A stretch of 57,716 bases of DNA from Chitinophagales bacterium (GCA_022360175.1 JAKSDI010000290.1:1-57716); one strand, 5' to 3'. Numbered from the stretch's first letter, positions 24,466 to 33,960 are shown. Numbers and translations are program-made. The notes: generated from the sequence alone by a model not told the origin.

Positions 24466-25389
24466 ATGGGAGATCAAATAACCAATACCATTTTAATGAT
24501 CCGGCCTGCTAATTTTGGTTATAACCAGGAAACAGCGGCCAATAATGCTTTTCAAACTCAGGATAATTCCTTATCTATGTCTGATATTAGCCAAAAGGCT
24601 AAAGAAGAGTTTGATGAATTTGTTAGAAGATTAAGAGCAGCAGGGATCAATATACTGGTCCATGAAGATACCTCAACACCTGTCAAACCAGATGCCGTAT
24701 TCCCAAATAACTGGGTCACCTTTCATGATGACGGCACTGTCGCTACCTATCCTATGAACGCTCCAACCCGGAGGTTGGAAAGAAGAGAAGATGTTCTAGA
24801 ACTATTGATTAGTCAATTTAACTTTCAAAAGCGGATACAGTTTGAGCAAAATGAAAGTATAGGCCGTTTTCTGGAAGGCACCGGTAGTTTGATACTGGAT
24901 CGCCCCAACCGTATAGCTTATGCTTGCCTGAGTCCTCGTACGGATGAGGCACTACTGGATGAATTTTGCGAGAAGCTGGGCTATAAAAAGGCTGCATTTA
25001 CCGCAGTGGATGGAGATGGCCAGGAGATATACCATACAAATGTAATGATGGCATTGGGTACTTCCTTTGTGGTCATTTGTATGGATACTATCAGGAATGC
25101 AGAAGAACGTAGTAGATTGTTGCAACAGTTTGCAGAAACTGGCAAGGAAGTAATTGAAATATCGCTTGGGCAAATGATGGCCTTTGCCGGAAACATGCTA
25201 CAAGTGAAGAATAATGAAGGTACAGGCTACCTGATTATGTCCGAGCAGGCTTATCAGTCTCTTACAGCAGAGCAAATAGTGAAAATCAAGGAGCATACCG
25301 AAATTTTGCATAGCCCTCTATATACGATAGAGAAATATGGAGGTGGAAGTGCTCGCTGTATGATGGCAGAAGTCTTTGTTGGAAATTGA
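24466..25389 (+). CDS. ctlX: Citrulline-utilisation-type hydrolase / amidinotransferase (CtlX-like)
   Basis: A 307-aa member of the guanidine-modifying (ADI/amidinotransferase) fold. Visible are the FPNNWVTFH block (79-87), EGTGSLILDR (137-146), the catalytic His in YHTNVMM (H190) and the nucleophile Cys near the end in GGGSARCMMAE (C298). The short single-domain form, with GGSARCM at the end, is typical of proteins annotated as citrulline utilization hydrolase CtlX. The exact substrate is inferred. It follows cutC by 75 bp and may be co-transcribed or have its own promoter. Confidence 0.82.
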   Translation: MGDQITNTILMIRPANFGYNQETAANNAFQTQDNSLSMSDISQKAKEEFDEFVRRLRAAGINILVHEDTSTPVKPDAVFPNNWVTFHDDGTVATYPMNAPTRRLERREDVLELLISQFNFQKRIQFEQNESIGRFLEGTGSLILDRPNRIAYACLSPRTDEALLDEFCEKLGYKKAAFTAVDGDGQEIYHTNVMMALGTSFVVICMDTIRNAEERSRLLQQFAETGKEVIEISLGQMMAFAGNMLQVKNNEGTGYLIMSEQAYQSLTAEQIVKIKEHTEILHSPLYTIEKYGGGSARCMMAEVFVGN

Positions 25390-25752
25390 GATTTTAAGAA
25401 AGGGGATGTTTAAATTTTTATGATTGAGTGAAAGCGATTAAATTTTGTTCTGATTGAGGCAAAAAACGTAGTCATACCTGAAAGGTACGGCGAGGCTTTT
25501 TAACGATGAACAGGACTAAATTTACCGCTTGTAACCAATTGATGGAATTTTAAACATACCCTAATATAAAAGATTGAATTAATCACCCTTCTTCAAAAGA
25601 AAATACTGTAAAAAACGAAAGATGCATTATAGATGAAAATCTATAACTTGTTGATGATGAAAACTTTACAAATAATTAACATGCCTGGTGATTGACTTTT
25701 CACCAGTCTGTATACCTTTACTTTATCATTATTAACTAAACTTTACACCACT
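25390..25752. other. 363-bp spacer with imperfect palindrome and promoter-like boxes
   Basis: Between about 25431 and 25532 the ends AAGCGATTAAATTT and AAATTTACCGCTT are imperfectly complementary and enclose a CATACCTGAAAGGTAC hairpin. This is a stem-loop repeat or the CtlX terminator. Closer to the receptor gene, TTGA at 25692-25695 and TACCTTTA at 25713-25720 resemble Bacteroidota -33/-7 boxes, with about 32 bp of leader to the ATG. Confidence 0.4.
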
Positions 25753-28494
25753 ATGAAGAAGTTCTTTACACTTAGCATCTTTTTCTTAGCTGCCTTTGGA
25801 GTATTCGCACAGGGTACTGTCACTGGTACAATAGTAGATGCTGAAAGCCAAGAACCATTAATCGGAGCTTCAGTACTTGTGAAAGGGACACTTACAGGTA
25901 CAATTACAGATTTCGATGGAACTTTTGCACTCAATCTAGAGGAAGGTGAACAAACACTTGTTTTTACTTACACTGGTTACAATGAAATGGAACAAGTTGT
26001 TTCTGTTTCAGGAAAAACTGATGTTGGAACTGTTGAACTAGGTTTCTCTTCCGTTGGTTTGGACGAAATTGAGGTAATCGCTTCTGTTGCTGTAGACCGT
26101 AAGACTCCAGTAGCTGTTTCTACTATCACTGGCCCTGAAATTGAAGCTAAAGTAGGTAACCAGGAGTATCCTGAAATGCTACGTAAAACTCCAGGTGTTT
26201 ACGTTACTAAGCAAGGCGGTGGTTTCGGTGACTCTCGTATCAACGTACGTGGTTTCGACCAGCGTAATACTGCTGTAATGATCAACGGTATTCCAGTTAA
26301 CGATATGGAAAATGGCTGGGTATACTGGTCAAACTGGGCAGGCCTGGCAGACGTAACCAGCCGTATTCAGGTACAGCGTGGCCTTGGTGCTTCTAAGCTA
26401 GCGGTTGCATCTGTTGGTGGTTCTATCAACATTATCACTAATGCAGCTGATATGGACCAGGGAGGTACTGCAAGCGTTACTATCGGTAATGATGGCTACC
26501 AGAAGTATGGTGTTTCTTACAACACAGGCCTAAGCGAAAAAGGATGGGCTTTCTCTCTACAAGGTACACACACACAAGGTGATGGTTATGTAGAAGGAAC
26601 GCAATTCCGCGCATGGTCTTACTTCGCATCTTTGTCTAAGATTTTCAATCCTGAGCACTCTATTTCTCTTACGGTACTAGGTGCACCACAATGGCACCAC
26701 CAGCGTAACGAGCCAGGCCGTTTTGACGGAGTAACACTACGTACTTTCGTTGATCCAGATGATCCTAACAATGATGATCCTACTACTGGCCGTGGTATCA
26801 AGTACAACTGGCTATGGGGCGAATTGGATGGAGAAGAATTCTCTTGGAGAAGAAACTTCTACCACAAGCCTAAAGCTTTTGTAAACCACTACTGGAATAT
26901 TTCTGATAAGACAGAATTGAAAACTTCTGCTTACTTCTCTCTTGGCCTTGGTGGCGGTACTGGCCCTCGTGGACGTATCAGAGGTACAAATGCTGATGGT
27001 GATTCTAAATCTATCTTTGATTCTGACTTCCGCTTACGTGATGCAGATGGACACGTACGTTTCGATGATATCGTAGCTTACAACCAGGGCAAATTAGATG
27101 TTACAGCATTTGATGCTGGCTTGACTGGCGAAAAAGACATCGATCCTACTTATGGCCCTTATGCAACAAGTGGCAACAATGGTTTCATCCGTCGTGCTTC
27201 TATGAACTACCACACCTGGTATGGTCTTCTTTCTACTTTGACTACTAAGTTGTCAAACAACCTTACATTGGTAGGTGGTTTGGATGCTCGTTACTATAAA
27301 GGAGAGCACTTCCGTCGTGTTGAGCACCTATTGGGCAATGATGCTTATCTATCTACTTCAGATGATAACAACCCAATGAACTACATCACAGAAACTGCTC
27401 CTGCTGATTTCGGTACTTTCTATGAAGATGGTTACAAAAACTCTAACAACGTACTAAACTACTACAACGATGGTTTGGTAAGCTGGTTAGGCCTTTTTGC
27501 TCAGTTGGAATACTCTACTGATAAGTTGTCTACTTTCTTGTCTCTTTCTGGTTCTAACCAGGGCTTCAAGCGTATTGACTACTTCAACTACCTGGATAGC
27601 GACCCTGCACAGGAAAGTGACTGGGAAAACCACATGGGTGGTACTGCTAAGATCGGTGCAAACTACAATATCGATGAGCGCAATAACGTATTCGTAAACG
27701 GTGGTTACTTCTCTCGTCAGCCTATCTTTGACAACGTATACATCAACTTCCGTAACGACGTAAACGAAGATGTTGAAAACCAGTCAGTAGTTGCATTCGA
27801 AGCTGGTTATGGTTATCGTAGCCGTTATTTCAGCGCTAAGTTGAATGGTTACTACACTGAATGGGGTAACCGTCAGTTTGATGAAACAGTAACGAATGAT
27901 AATGACGAAGATGTTCTATTCATCTACGAAGGAGTATCTCAGGTACACACTGGTATCGAACTAGAATTGGATGCGAACCCTGTTCGTAATCTGAACCTGA
28001 CTGCTATGCTTTCACTAGGTAACTGGGAATACAAGGATGATTTCACTGCTACAGGTACTAACCTTGATACGCAGGAGCCTGCAGGTGAAAGAACAGTTGC
28101 AGCATCAGGCTTGAAGATTGGTGATGCTGCTCAAACTACTTTCGCAGTAGGTGCAAACTACCAAATCATCAGTGGCTTACGTATATATGCTGATTACTTC
28201 TTCGCTGACAATCTATATGCGGAATGGGATATTCAGGACGGAATTCCTGATGAAGTAGTTGAATTGCCTTCTTATGGTTTGATGGATGCTGGTATCTCTT
28301 ACTCTCTTAATCTACAAGGTGTTGGTGTTACTTTCCGTGTGAATGTAAACAACGTATTGGATGAAGAGTACATCTCTGAGATGAGCACAAACATCGTAGA
28401 TGATCCTACTACTGAGATCAACGAATTCTACAACAACCGCGGTGTTTTCGGTTTCGGCCGTACCTGGAACACTGGTCTGAAGATTAACTTCTAA
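25753..28494 (+). CDS. TonB-dependent outer membrane receptor with carboxypeptidase-like domain
   Basis: A 913-aa outer membrane protein: signal peptide (1-19), carboxypeptidase-like regulatory domain (about 21-105, GTVTGTIVDAESQEPLIGASV), plug (about 115-225, RKTPGVYVTKQGGGFGDSRINVRGFDQRNTAVMING in part) and a 22-strand-type barrel ending GFGRTWNTGLKINF with a terminal Phe. It imports a substrate using TonB energy. The substrate is unknown, and no SusD partner is next to it, so it is not a standard Sus pair. Codon use is strongly biased toward CGT/GGT/GTA types, suggesting high expression. Confidence 0.93.
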   Translation: MKKFFTLSIFFLAAFGVFAQGTVTGTIVDAESQEPLIGASVLVKGTLTGTITDFDGTFALNLEEGEQTLVFTYTGYNEMEQVVSVSGKTDVGTVELGFSSVGLDEIEVIASVAVDRKTPVAVSTITGPEIEAKVGNQEYPEMLRKTPGVYVTKQGGGFGDSRINVRGFDQRNTAVMINGIPVNDMENGWVYWSNWAGLADVTSRIQVQRGLGASKLAVASVGGSINIITNAADMDQGGTASVTIGNDGYQKYGVSYNTGLSEKGWAFSLQGTHTQGDGYVEGTQFRAWSYFASLSKIFNPEHSISLTVLGAPQWHHQRNEPGRFDGVTLRTFVDPDDPNNDDPTTGRGIKYNWLWGELDGEEFSWRRNFYHKPKAFVNHYWNISDKTELKTSAYFSLGLGGGTGPRGRIRGTNADGDSKSIFDSDFRLRDADGHVRFDDIVAYNQGKLDVTAFDAGLTGEKDIDPTYGPYATSGNNGFIRRASMNYHTWYGLLSTLTTKLSNNLTLVGGLDARYYKGEHFRRVEHLLGNDAYLSTSDDNNPMNYITETAPADFGTFYEDGYKNSNNVLNYYNDGLVSWLGLFAQLEYSTDKLSTFLSLSGSNQGFKRIDYFNYLDSDPAQESDWENHMGGTAKIGANYNIDERNNVFVNGGYFSRQPIFDNVYINFRNDVNEDVENQSVVAFEAGYGYRSRYFSAKLNGYYTEWGNRQFDETVTNDNDEDVLFIYEGVSQVHTGIELELDANPVRNLNLTAMLSLGNWEYKDDFTATGTNLDTQEPAGERTVAASGLKIGDAAQTTFAVGANYQIISGLRIYADYFFADNLYAEWDIQDGIPDEVVELPSYGLMDAGISYSLNLQGVGVTFRVNVNNVLDEEYISEMSTNIVDDPTTEINEFYNNRGVFGFGRTWNTGLKINF

Positions 28495-28523
28495 TCTTGG
28501 CATTAGCTAAGATGACCATATAA

Positions 28524-28570
28524 TGGAAGCCGCCTTCGAATTATTCGGGGGCGGCTTTCCTATTTTTGGT
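28524..28570 (+). terminator. Strong intrinsic terminator after the TonB receptor
   Basis: GGAAGCCGCC and GGCGGCTTTCC form a GC-rich stem around an AT-rich loop, followed by TATTTTT. Confidence 0.8.
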
Positions 28571-28626
28571 ACCTTGCAACTGTTTTCTCTACTATTGAAT
28601 ATACTTTTACCAAAAAACGATTTCTA

Positions 28627-31281
28627 ATGAACAGACTTCACTTTCTATTAACTCCCATGTTTCTTGTCTGCGCTTTGATGCTTACTGCTCAAACTAATCA
28701 CAGCGTTGATGTACAAAGTAATTTCTATAACCCTGAAATGCTAACTATTGCAGAAGGGGATACCGTTACCTGGACCAACCTGGGTGGCTTTCACAATGTA
28801 AACGGCTCTCAGGCAACTTATCCAAATAATCCGGAAGGTTTTATCAATGGCAGTGCTTCAGGAGCTTCCTGGACTTATTCTTTTGTATTTAATACGCCTG
28901 GCACCTATGAGTATCAGTGTGATCCTCACGTGAGCTTGGGCATGACAGGCACTATTGTAGTTGATCCGGCGGCTAGCGGAGCAACAGATTTATTGCTTAC
29001 AGGTGTTTATGATGGGCCACTGCCTGGAGGACAACCAAAGGGAATTGAACTTTATGTATTAAATGATATTGCCGATCTTAGTATCTATGGCGTTGGTTCT
29101 GCCAATAATGGTGGAGGTACGGATGGTGAAGAATTTACCTTCCCTGCTCAGGCTGTTACTGCGGGCACCTATCTTTACCTTACAGCGGATGAAGTACAAT
29201 TTAATGCCTTTTTTGGCTTTGATGCTGATTTTATAGATGAAGGTAACAGTTCTTCAATGGGTATCAATGGTGATGATGCGATCGAATTATTTATGAATGG
29301 TGAAGTGGTAGATGTTTTTGGTGATATTGATCAAGATGGTACTGGCACTGCCTGGGAATACCTGGATGGTTGGGCTTATCGTGTGGATGGTACAGGTCCT
29401 GATGGTAGTACTTTTGTATTGTCAAACTGGAATTTCAGTGGTATTAATGTATTTGATGGTGAATCTGAAAATGCAACAGCTGCTGTTCCTTTCCCAATAG
29501 GTACTTACAATCCTGGAGGCAGTGGTGCGCTTACCGCAAACAATGACCTTGCTACTACAGATGTCAATCAGGCTGTAAATATTAATGTATTGGCTAATGA
29601 CTTCCTACCTAATGTAGTAACCAGCCTGACGGCAGAAAATGGAGCCAATGGTACTACATCAGTTAGTGCCGAGAATATTGTAACCTATACTCCGGCAATG
29701 GACTTCTGTGGCGAAGATAGCTTTACCTATGAAGTATGTGATGCAGATGGCTGCCAGACGGCTACTGTAACCGTAACTGTAAATTGTCCTGTTAGCTATC
29801 CTGAGTACACGATCGGACAAATAAACACAGTAGATGCAGATGGGGCAGCAGACTCTGTAGGCACCGTTTGCCAATTGAGCGGTATTGTATATGGTGTGAA
29901 TCTGCGTTCTGGAGGATTGCAGTTTACAATCATTGATAGTGATGTAGAAGGAATTGGTGTATTCAGCGGCAATAATAATTATGGATATACGGTACAGGAA
30001 GGTGATGAAGTAATTGTACAAGGAGAAGTCACTCAATTCAGTGGTTTAACCCAGATAGATATAGATACCGTATGGATGGTATCTGCTGGCAATGCTTTGG
30101 TAACACCTACTATCATTACAGGTCTTGGAGAAGATACAGAATCTCAGTTGGTGAAAATAGAAGATGTATCTCTGGTAGACCCTGCTCAGTGGACTGGCTC
30201 TGGATCAGGTTTTAATGTAGAGGTGACCAATGGGGTAGATGTTATCACTGTGCGTATTGATAATGATGTAGATCTATATAGCCTGCCAGCTCCTACAGGT
30301 ACTTTTGATGTGACAGGTATTGGAGGCCAGTTTGATAATAGTTCTCCTTTTGATGAAGGTTATCAGTTATTGCCTCGTTATATGGAAGATATTGATCCTT
30401 ATGAAATTCCTACTACTAGCTACCCAGCCTACACAGTAGGGGAGGTAACAACCGTAGATGCGGATGGTGTAATTGATTCATTGGATATTAGCTGTCAGCT
30501 GCAGGGAATCGTTTATGGTGTGAACCTATCTGGTAATGGACTTCAGTTTACCATCAATGATGCTGCTGGAGATGGTATTGCGGTATTTAGCTCCGGCAAT
30601 GATTTTGGTTATACTGTTACGGAAGGAGATGAAGTAGCACTGCAAGGCACAATTACTCAGTTTGCAGGCCTGGCACAAATTAATCTGGATACGATGTGGA
30701 TGATGTCTGCTGGCAATATGCTTTCTGATCCGCTTGTTGTAACGGATTTAAATGAAGATACAGAATCGCAATTGGTGCGTATAGAAGGGCTTACTTTACT
30801 AGATCCAGGCCAGTGGAATATGGGTAGTAGCTTCAATGTACAAATGACAGATGGTACCAATGAATATACCATGCGCATTGATGCGGATACGGATGTTTCT
30901 GCTACCGCAGGCCCGGGCAATGCTACCTTTACCGTAACGGGCATTGGAGGCCAGTTTGATACAGAAGCTCCTTTTGATGGAGGTTATCAAATCCTGCCTC
31001 GCTACACAGCGGATATAGATATCCTGGATGCTACTGTAGATCGTGGCCTGGAATCTACTATCAATATTTTCCCTAATCCAGCAGATCAGCAATTGAACAT
31101 TCGCACTACTGAAACATTTGATGCCATCCGTATGATCAACTCATTAGGACAGGAGGTGTTATTCATTACAAAGCCTACTTTGAATGAATCAATCAATCTA
31201 GGTGGCTTTGCAGCAGGTGCCTATCGCCTTACTTTCGTAAAGGAAAACCGCATCTGGACGGAATCATTGATTGTTAAGTAA
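28627..31281 (+). CDS. Multidomain secreted protein: cupredoxin, lamin-tail-like, two OB-like repeats, T9SS tail
   Basis: An 884-aa exported protein. After the signal peptide (1-21) comes a cupredoxin domain (25-114) with type-1 copper ligands H56, C98, H101 and M106, then a lamin-tail-like domain (about 118-298), a cadherin-like/Ig segment (about 300-388, VLANDFLP...FTYEVCD) and two repeats of about 205 residues (starting YTIGQINTVDADG and YTVGEVTTVDADG). The NIFPNPADQQLNI start of a type A C-terminal sorting domain follows. It is therefore probably secreted by the type IX system and attached to the surface. The role of the copper site is unknown. It is a separate transcript from the receptor. 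Confidence 0.82.
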   Translation: MNRLHFLLTPMFLVCALMLTAQTNHSVDVQSNFYNPEMLTIAEGDTVTWTNLGGFHNVNGSQATYPNNPEGFINGSASGASWTYSFVFNTPGTYEYQCDPHVSLGMTGTIVVDPAASGATDLLLTGVYDGPLPGGQPKGIELYVLNDIADLSIYGVGSANNGGGTDGEEFTFPAQAVTAGTYLYLTADEVQFNAFFGFDADFIDEGNSSSMGINGDDAIELFMNGEVVDVFGDIDQDGTGTAWEYLDGWAYRVDGTGPDGSTFVLSNWNFSGINVFDGESENATAAVPFPIGTYNPGGSGALTANNDLATTDVNQAVNINVLANDFLPNVVTSLTAENGANGTTSVSAENIVTYTPAMDFCGEDSFTYEVCDADGCQTATVTVTVNCPVSYPEYTIGQINTVDADGAADSVGTVCQLSGIVYGVNLRSGGLQFTIIDSDVEGIGVFSGNNNYGYTVQEGDEVIVQGEVTQFSGLTQIDIDTVWMVSAGNALVTPTIITGLGEDTESQLVKIEDVSLVDPAQWTGSGSGFNVEVTNGVDVITVRIDNDVDLYSLPAPTGTFDVTGIGGQFDNSSPFDEGYQLLPRYMEDIDPYEIPTTSYPAYTVGEVTTVDADGVIDSLDISCQLQGIVYGVNLSGNGLQFTINDAAGDGIAVFSSGNDFGYTVTEGDEVALQGTITQFAGLAQINLDTMWMMSAGNMLSDPLVVTDLNEDTESQLVRIEGLTLLDPGQWNMGSSFNVQMTDGTNEYTMRIDADTDVSATAGPGNATFTVTGIGGQFDTEAPFDGGYQILPRYTADIDILDATVDRGLESTINIFPNPADQQLNIRTTETFDAIRMINSLGQEVLFITKPTLNESINLGGFAAGAYRLTFVKENRIWTESLIVK

Positions 31282-31308
31282 AATAGTGTGTAAAAGGAGA
31301 GGTATAAT

Positions 31309-31568
31309 AGCTGTCTCATAAACAAGAATAAGAATAGGAAGTGATTTAATCTTTTCTACAAAGAATGCACCCTCCCTAAAAGGGGACATGTATTGTGCTC
31401 CCTTAGGGGAGTTGTCCGCAGGGCTGAGGGGGACATTCAATAAGTTTAAATCACTTCTTACTTTAATATTTTCCTTTCGAATAAGAAAATACTTATAAAA
31501 ATGTCCCCCTCTTGGAGGGGGATTAGGGGGAGGAAATCATTAGTCTTACTCTTATTTATGAGGCAGCC
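31309..31568. repeat. 260-bp MITE-like element with about 25-bp terminal inverted repeats
   Basis: The left end AGCTGTCTCATAAACAAGA and the right end (complement) GGCTGCCTCATAAATAAGA match at about 21 of 25 positions. Nested inside are GAAGTGATTTAA/TTAAATCACTTC and GAGGGGGACATT/AATGTCCCCCTC inverted pairs, plus G/C palindromes such as CTCCCTTAGGGGAG. No ORF. Its right end lies 20 bp before the patatin ATG. The interior palindromes resemble C5/G5-rich repeats that are scattered in many Bacteroidota genomes. Confidence 0.7.
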
Positions 31569-31588
31569 TTACCTTCCTTCTTCTCAAC

Positions 31589-32398
31589 ATGGAAAGAGAC
31601 ATCAAAATAGGATTAGCCCTCTCTGGAGGAGGCGCCAGAGGAGTTGCCCATTTAGGAGTACTCCAGGCATTAGAAGATAATGGAATAGAAGCCTCTGTCT
31701 TTTCAGGAGCAAGTGCAGGAGCCATTGCCAGTTGCATGTATGCGGCAGGTAAAAGCCCTAAAGAGATACTGGCATTGGTCAAAAAAGCAAGCCTCTTTAA
31801 ATTGATCACGATGACCATGCCCTATAGTGGCCTGACCAAACTATCCTACCTCCGTAGCGTACTGGAAGAGCAGATTGCCGAAGATGATTTCAGCGTATTA
31901 AAAAAAGAAGTACACATCGCCATCTCTAATCTCAATACCGGTGATCTGGAAATTAAAAATTCCGGTCCACTATTTGATGTTATTGTAGCCTCTTCTTCCA
32001 TCCCGCTCGTCTTTCAACCAGTAGAAATAGAGGGTCAGACTTATGTCGATGGCGGTTTATTAGATAATATGCCTGTAGAGCCCTTAATAGGCAAAGCAGA
32101 CATTATTCTTGGCGTAAACGTCATGCCCCATCTAAACGTAGAGAAAAAAGCCATCAAAAGCATGTTTGGCATCGCCCAGCGCTGCTTTGATCTCTCCATC
32201 CTTGCCAATACCCGCCCCAGCATTTCCAAGTGTGATTTGCTTATTGAACCAGCAGATGTGCAGGCTTATAGCATCTTCCAGCTAGGCCGTTATCAGGAAT
32301 TATTTGACATCGGTTATAAAGCCATGGAAGCACAAATCCCTCAACTCCAACAATTAATAAAACAGAAAAAGGAACTTATCAGTACCCCCAAAGCTTAG
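31589..32398 (+). CDS. Patatin-like phospholipase (RssA/YlbK type)
   Basis: A 269-aa serine hydrolase of the patatin family, with the GGGARG oxyanion motif (13-18), GASAG nucleophile elbow (S42) and DGG catalytic Asp (D154). It has no signal peptide, so it is cytoplasmic or membrane-peripheral. The predicted reaction is hydrolysis of acyl ester bonds in phospholipids. The MITE-like repeat ends 20 bp upstream of its ATG and must contribute its promoter or leader. Confidence 0.88.
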   Translation: MERDIKIGLALSGGGARGVAHLGVLQALEDNGIEASVFSGASAGAIASCMYAAGKSPKEILALVKKASLFKLITMTMPYSGLTKLSYLRSVLEEQIAEDDFSVLKKEVHIAISNLNTGDLEIKNSGPLFDVIVASSSIPLVFQPVEIEGQTYVDGGLLDNMPVEPLIGKADIILGVNVMPHLNVEKKAIKSMFGIAQRCFDLSILANTRPSISKCDLLIEPADVQAYSIFQLGRYQELFDIGYKAMEAQIPQLQQLIKQKKELISTPKA

Positions 32399-32530
32399 TA
32401 TAAAAACAGGCAAGGAATAAATAAGCCAAAGAGCTTGTTCCATTTCCCTTGCTTTCTTAACTTTGCTCTCCGGTTTTGAAATCGAGAATGCGGATTCCCA
32501 ACTTCCTAATTCCGATTTTCAACTTAAAAA

Positions 32531-32602
32531 GGCCCCATAGTTCAAGGGATAGAATGTAGGTTTCCGGAGCCTAAGATGCAGGTTCGAATCCTGCTGGGGC
32601 TA
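32531..32602 (+). tRNA. tRNA-Arg (anticodon CCG)
   Basis: A 72-nt gene with a GGCCCCA/TGGGGCT acceptor (one G-U pair), a GTTCAAGGGATAGAAT D arm identical to that of the other tRNA-Arg, anticodon arm TAGGT-TTCCGGA-GCCTA giving CCG (reads CGG), a GCAGGTTCGAATCCTGC T arm and discriminator A. No encoded CCA. An integrase gene starts 158 bp downstream. Confidence 0.95.
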
Positions 32603-32730
32603 CTAGAAAGAGCGTATTAATAGTTGCAAATTGAGTCTATTTCAATAGAAATAGGCTTTTTTTGTATATTTTCAACACTTTCAGCTTTGACAACATTGTG
32701 ATTAATTGTGATTAATTGTGTATTTTGGTC
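32603..32730 (+). repeat. tRNA-Arg-adjacent repeat with 10-bp iterations
   Basis: Partner of 23398-23528 in opposite orientation. At 32695-32724 the 10-bp word ATTGTGATTA is repeated twice and followed by ATTGTGTATT, a head-to-tail array suited to integrase arm binding. It ends 30 bp before the integrase ATG. Confidence 0.75.
32633..32664 (+). terminator. Intrinsic terminator downstream of tRNA-Arg(CCG)
   Basis: GAGTCTATTTC and GAAATAGGCT form the stem with an AATA-type loop and a T7 run follows. The same structure lies after tRNA-Arg(CCU). Confidence 0.78.
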
Positions 32731-32760
32731 TAAAGAATTTCTAAAATAAAATCTCAGGGT

Positions 32761-33930
32761 ATGAATTTTAGACGCGTTCTTTGGACAGGCTACAAACGTT
32801 CAGATGGTACTTGTGATGTAAAAATATATGTCCGTACACCTGAAGGAAAGAAATATTATTCAACAGACATAAAGATAGAACCCAGATATTGGAAAAAAAA
32901 TATAGGGGAGGTAAAGCCTGACCATCCAATGGCAGAGCTTTATAATAGCAAGATCAATGCGCTTAAAATGGAACTGGAGCATTATTTCCGTTCTGGAGGA
33001 ACATTTGATGGATGGGGTGATCATAAAAAAATAGGCTCTGGATCGCTTTTGTCTTTTCTTGAAAACTTTATTGAGGAGGCTACTGATGGCAAGCATGGGC
33101 TTACCGCTGGCACAGTAAGAGGTTATAAAGGACTATTGCTCAGATTGAGACAATTTGCTGAGAAATCAGGGAAGCAAGATTTTAAGTTTTCAGAGATAGA
33201 TATGGGATGGCTGAATAAATTCTGGGATATGTTATTAAGCCAGGGATGTGCAATGGAAGGAGGAATAGGGAATCATACTAAACGCCTGAAGCGTATTATG
33301 AAAACTGCTGGGGAAAAAGGATTGCATAATAATATGGCTTATGAAACTTTCAAGGTATATGTGCAGCCATACAGTAATAAAATATACCTCAATGAAAGCG
33401 AAATACAGGCTATGGAAGATGTTGTCTTGTCTGCTGTCCTGGATAAAGAACGTATCCGCTTTTTAATTGCCTATTACTTCCTTCTACGCTACTCTGATGT
33501 AGTGAGAATTAACAAAAAGCATTTCTTCACAAATGGAGGAAAACACTTTTTCAGGATCAAGCACCAAAAGACGAAAAACGAGGTTGTAATACCTGTCAAA
33601 CCCAATGCACAAAGATTATTAGAGCAAGTTGATTATAATCTTGGCTATACTGCTAACCCTGTAGCCAACCGAAATATTAAGCTTGTTGCAGCTATGGCAG
33701 GTATTAATGATATTGTAAAGCAAGGTGATGAAAGTAGCCCTAAAAGTCAGTTTGTGACTTTCCATACTGCCAGGAGAAGCGCAGCTACCAATTTGTATTT
33801 ATCTGGCGTGAGTACTAAACTTATTGCTGATCTGGGAGGATGGACCAATGAAAAGACATTAAAGGTATATCTCCGTGCCTCTGGCCTGGATAGTGCCTTT
33901 ATGGCTTCAGACCTCGATTTCTTCAAATAA
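32761..33930 (+). CDS. Tyrosine recombinase / site-specific integrase
   Basis: A 389-aa integrase of the Bacteroidota type: N-terminal arm-binding domain (about 1-90), SAM-like core-binding domain (about 95-200) and catalytic domain. Catalytic residues are R243 (LLRYSD), K270/K272 (HQKTK), H335 and R338 (HTARR), W361 in the His/Trp position, and Y370 (KVYLR). It is complete and therefore probably able to catalyse integration or excision at the 3' end of tRNA-Arg(CCG). It is convergent with the long structural operon and separated from it by a hairpin. Confidence 0.93.
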   Translation: MNFRRVLWTGYKRSDGTCDVKIYVRTPEGKKYYSTDIKIEPRYWKKNIGEVKPDHPMAELYNSKINALKMELEHYFRSGGTFDGWGDHKKIGSGSLLSFLENFIEEATDGKHGLTAGTVRGYKGLLLRLRQFAEKSGKQDFKFSEIDMGWLNKFWDMLLSQGCAMEGGIGNHTKRLKRIMKTAGEKGLHNNMAYETFKVYVQPYSNKIYLNESEIQAMEDVVLSAVLDKERIRFLIAYYFLLRYSDVVRINKKHFFTNGGKHFFRIKHQKTKNEVVIPVKPNAQRLLEQVDYNLGYTANPVANRNIKLVAAMAGINDIVKQGDESSPKSQFVTFHTARRSAATNLYLSGVSTKLIADLGGWTNEKTLKVYLRASGLDSAFMASDLDFFK

Positions 33931-33931
33931 A

Positions 33932-33960
33932 AAGGCACTGCCCACCCCGAACAGTGCCCA
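33932..33960. terminator. Bidirectional terminator between integrase and structural operon
   Basis: A perfect 7-bp stem, GGCACTG (33934-33940) and CAGTGCC (33952-33958), lies between two convergent genes. An A run lies before it on the plus strand (T run for the minus-strand operon). Confidence 0.65.

Noticed and set aside
29659-30036. Minus-strand ORFs inside the cupredoxin/T9SS gene
   Set aside because: Shadow frames caused by the repetitive, biased codon use of the real gene.
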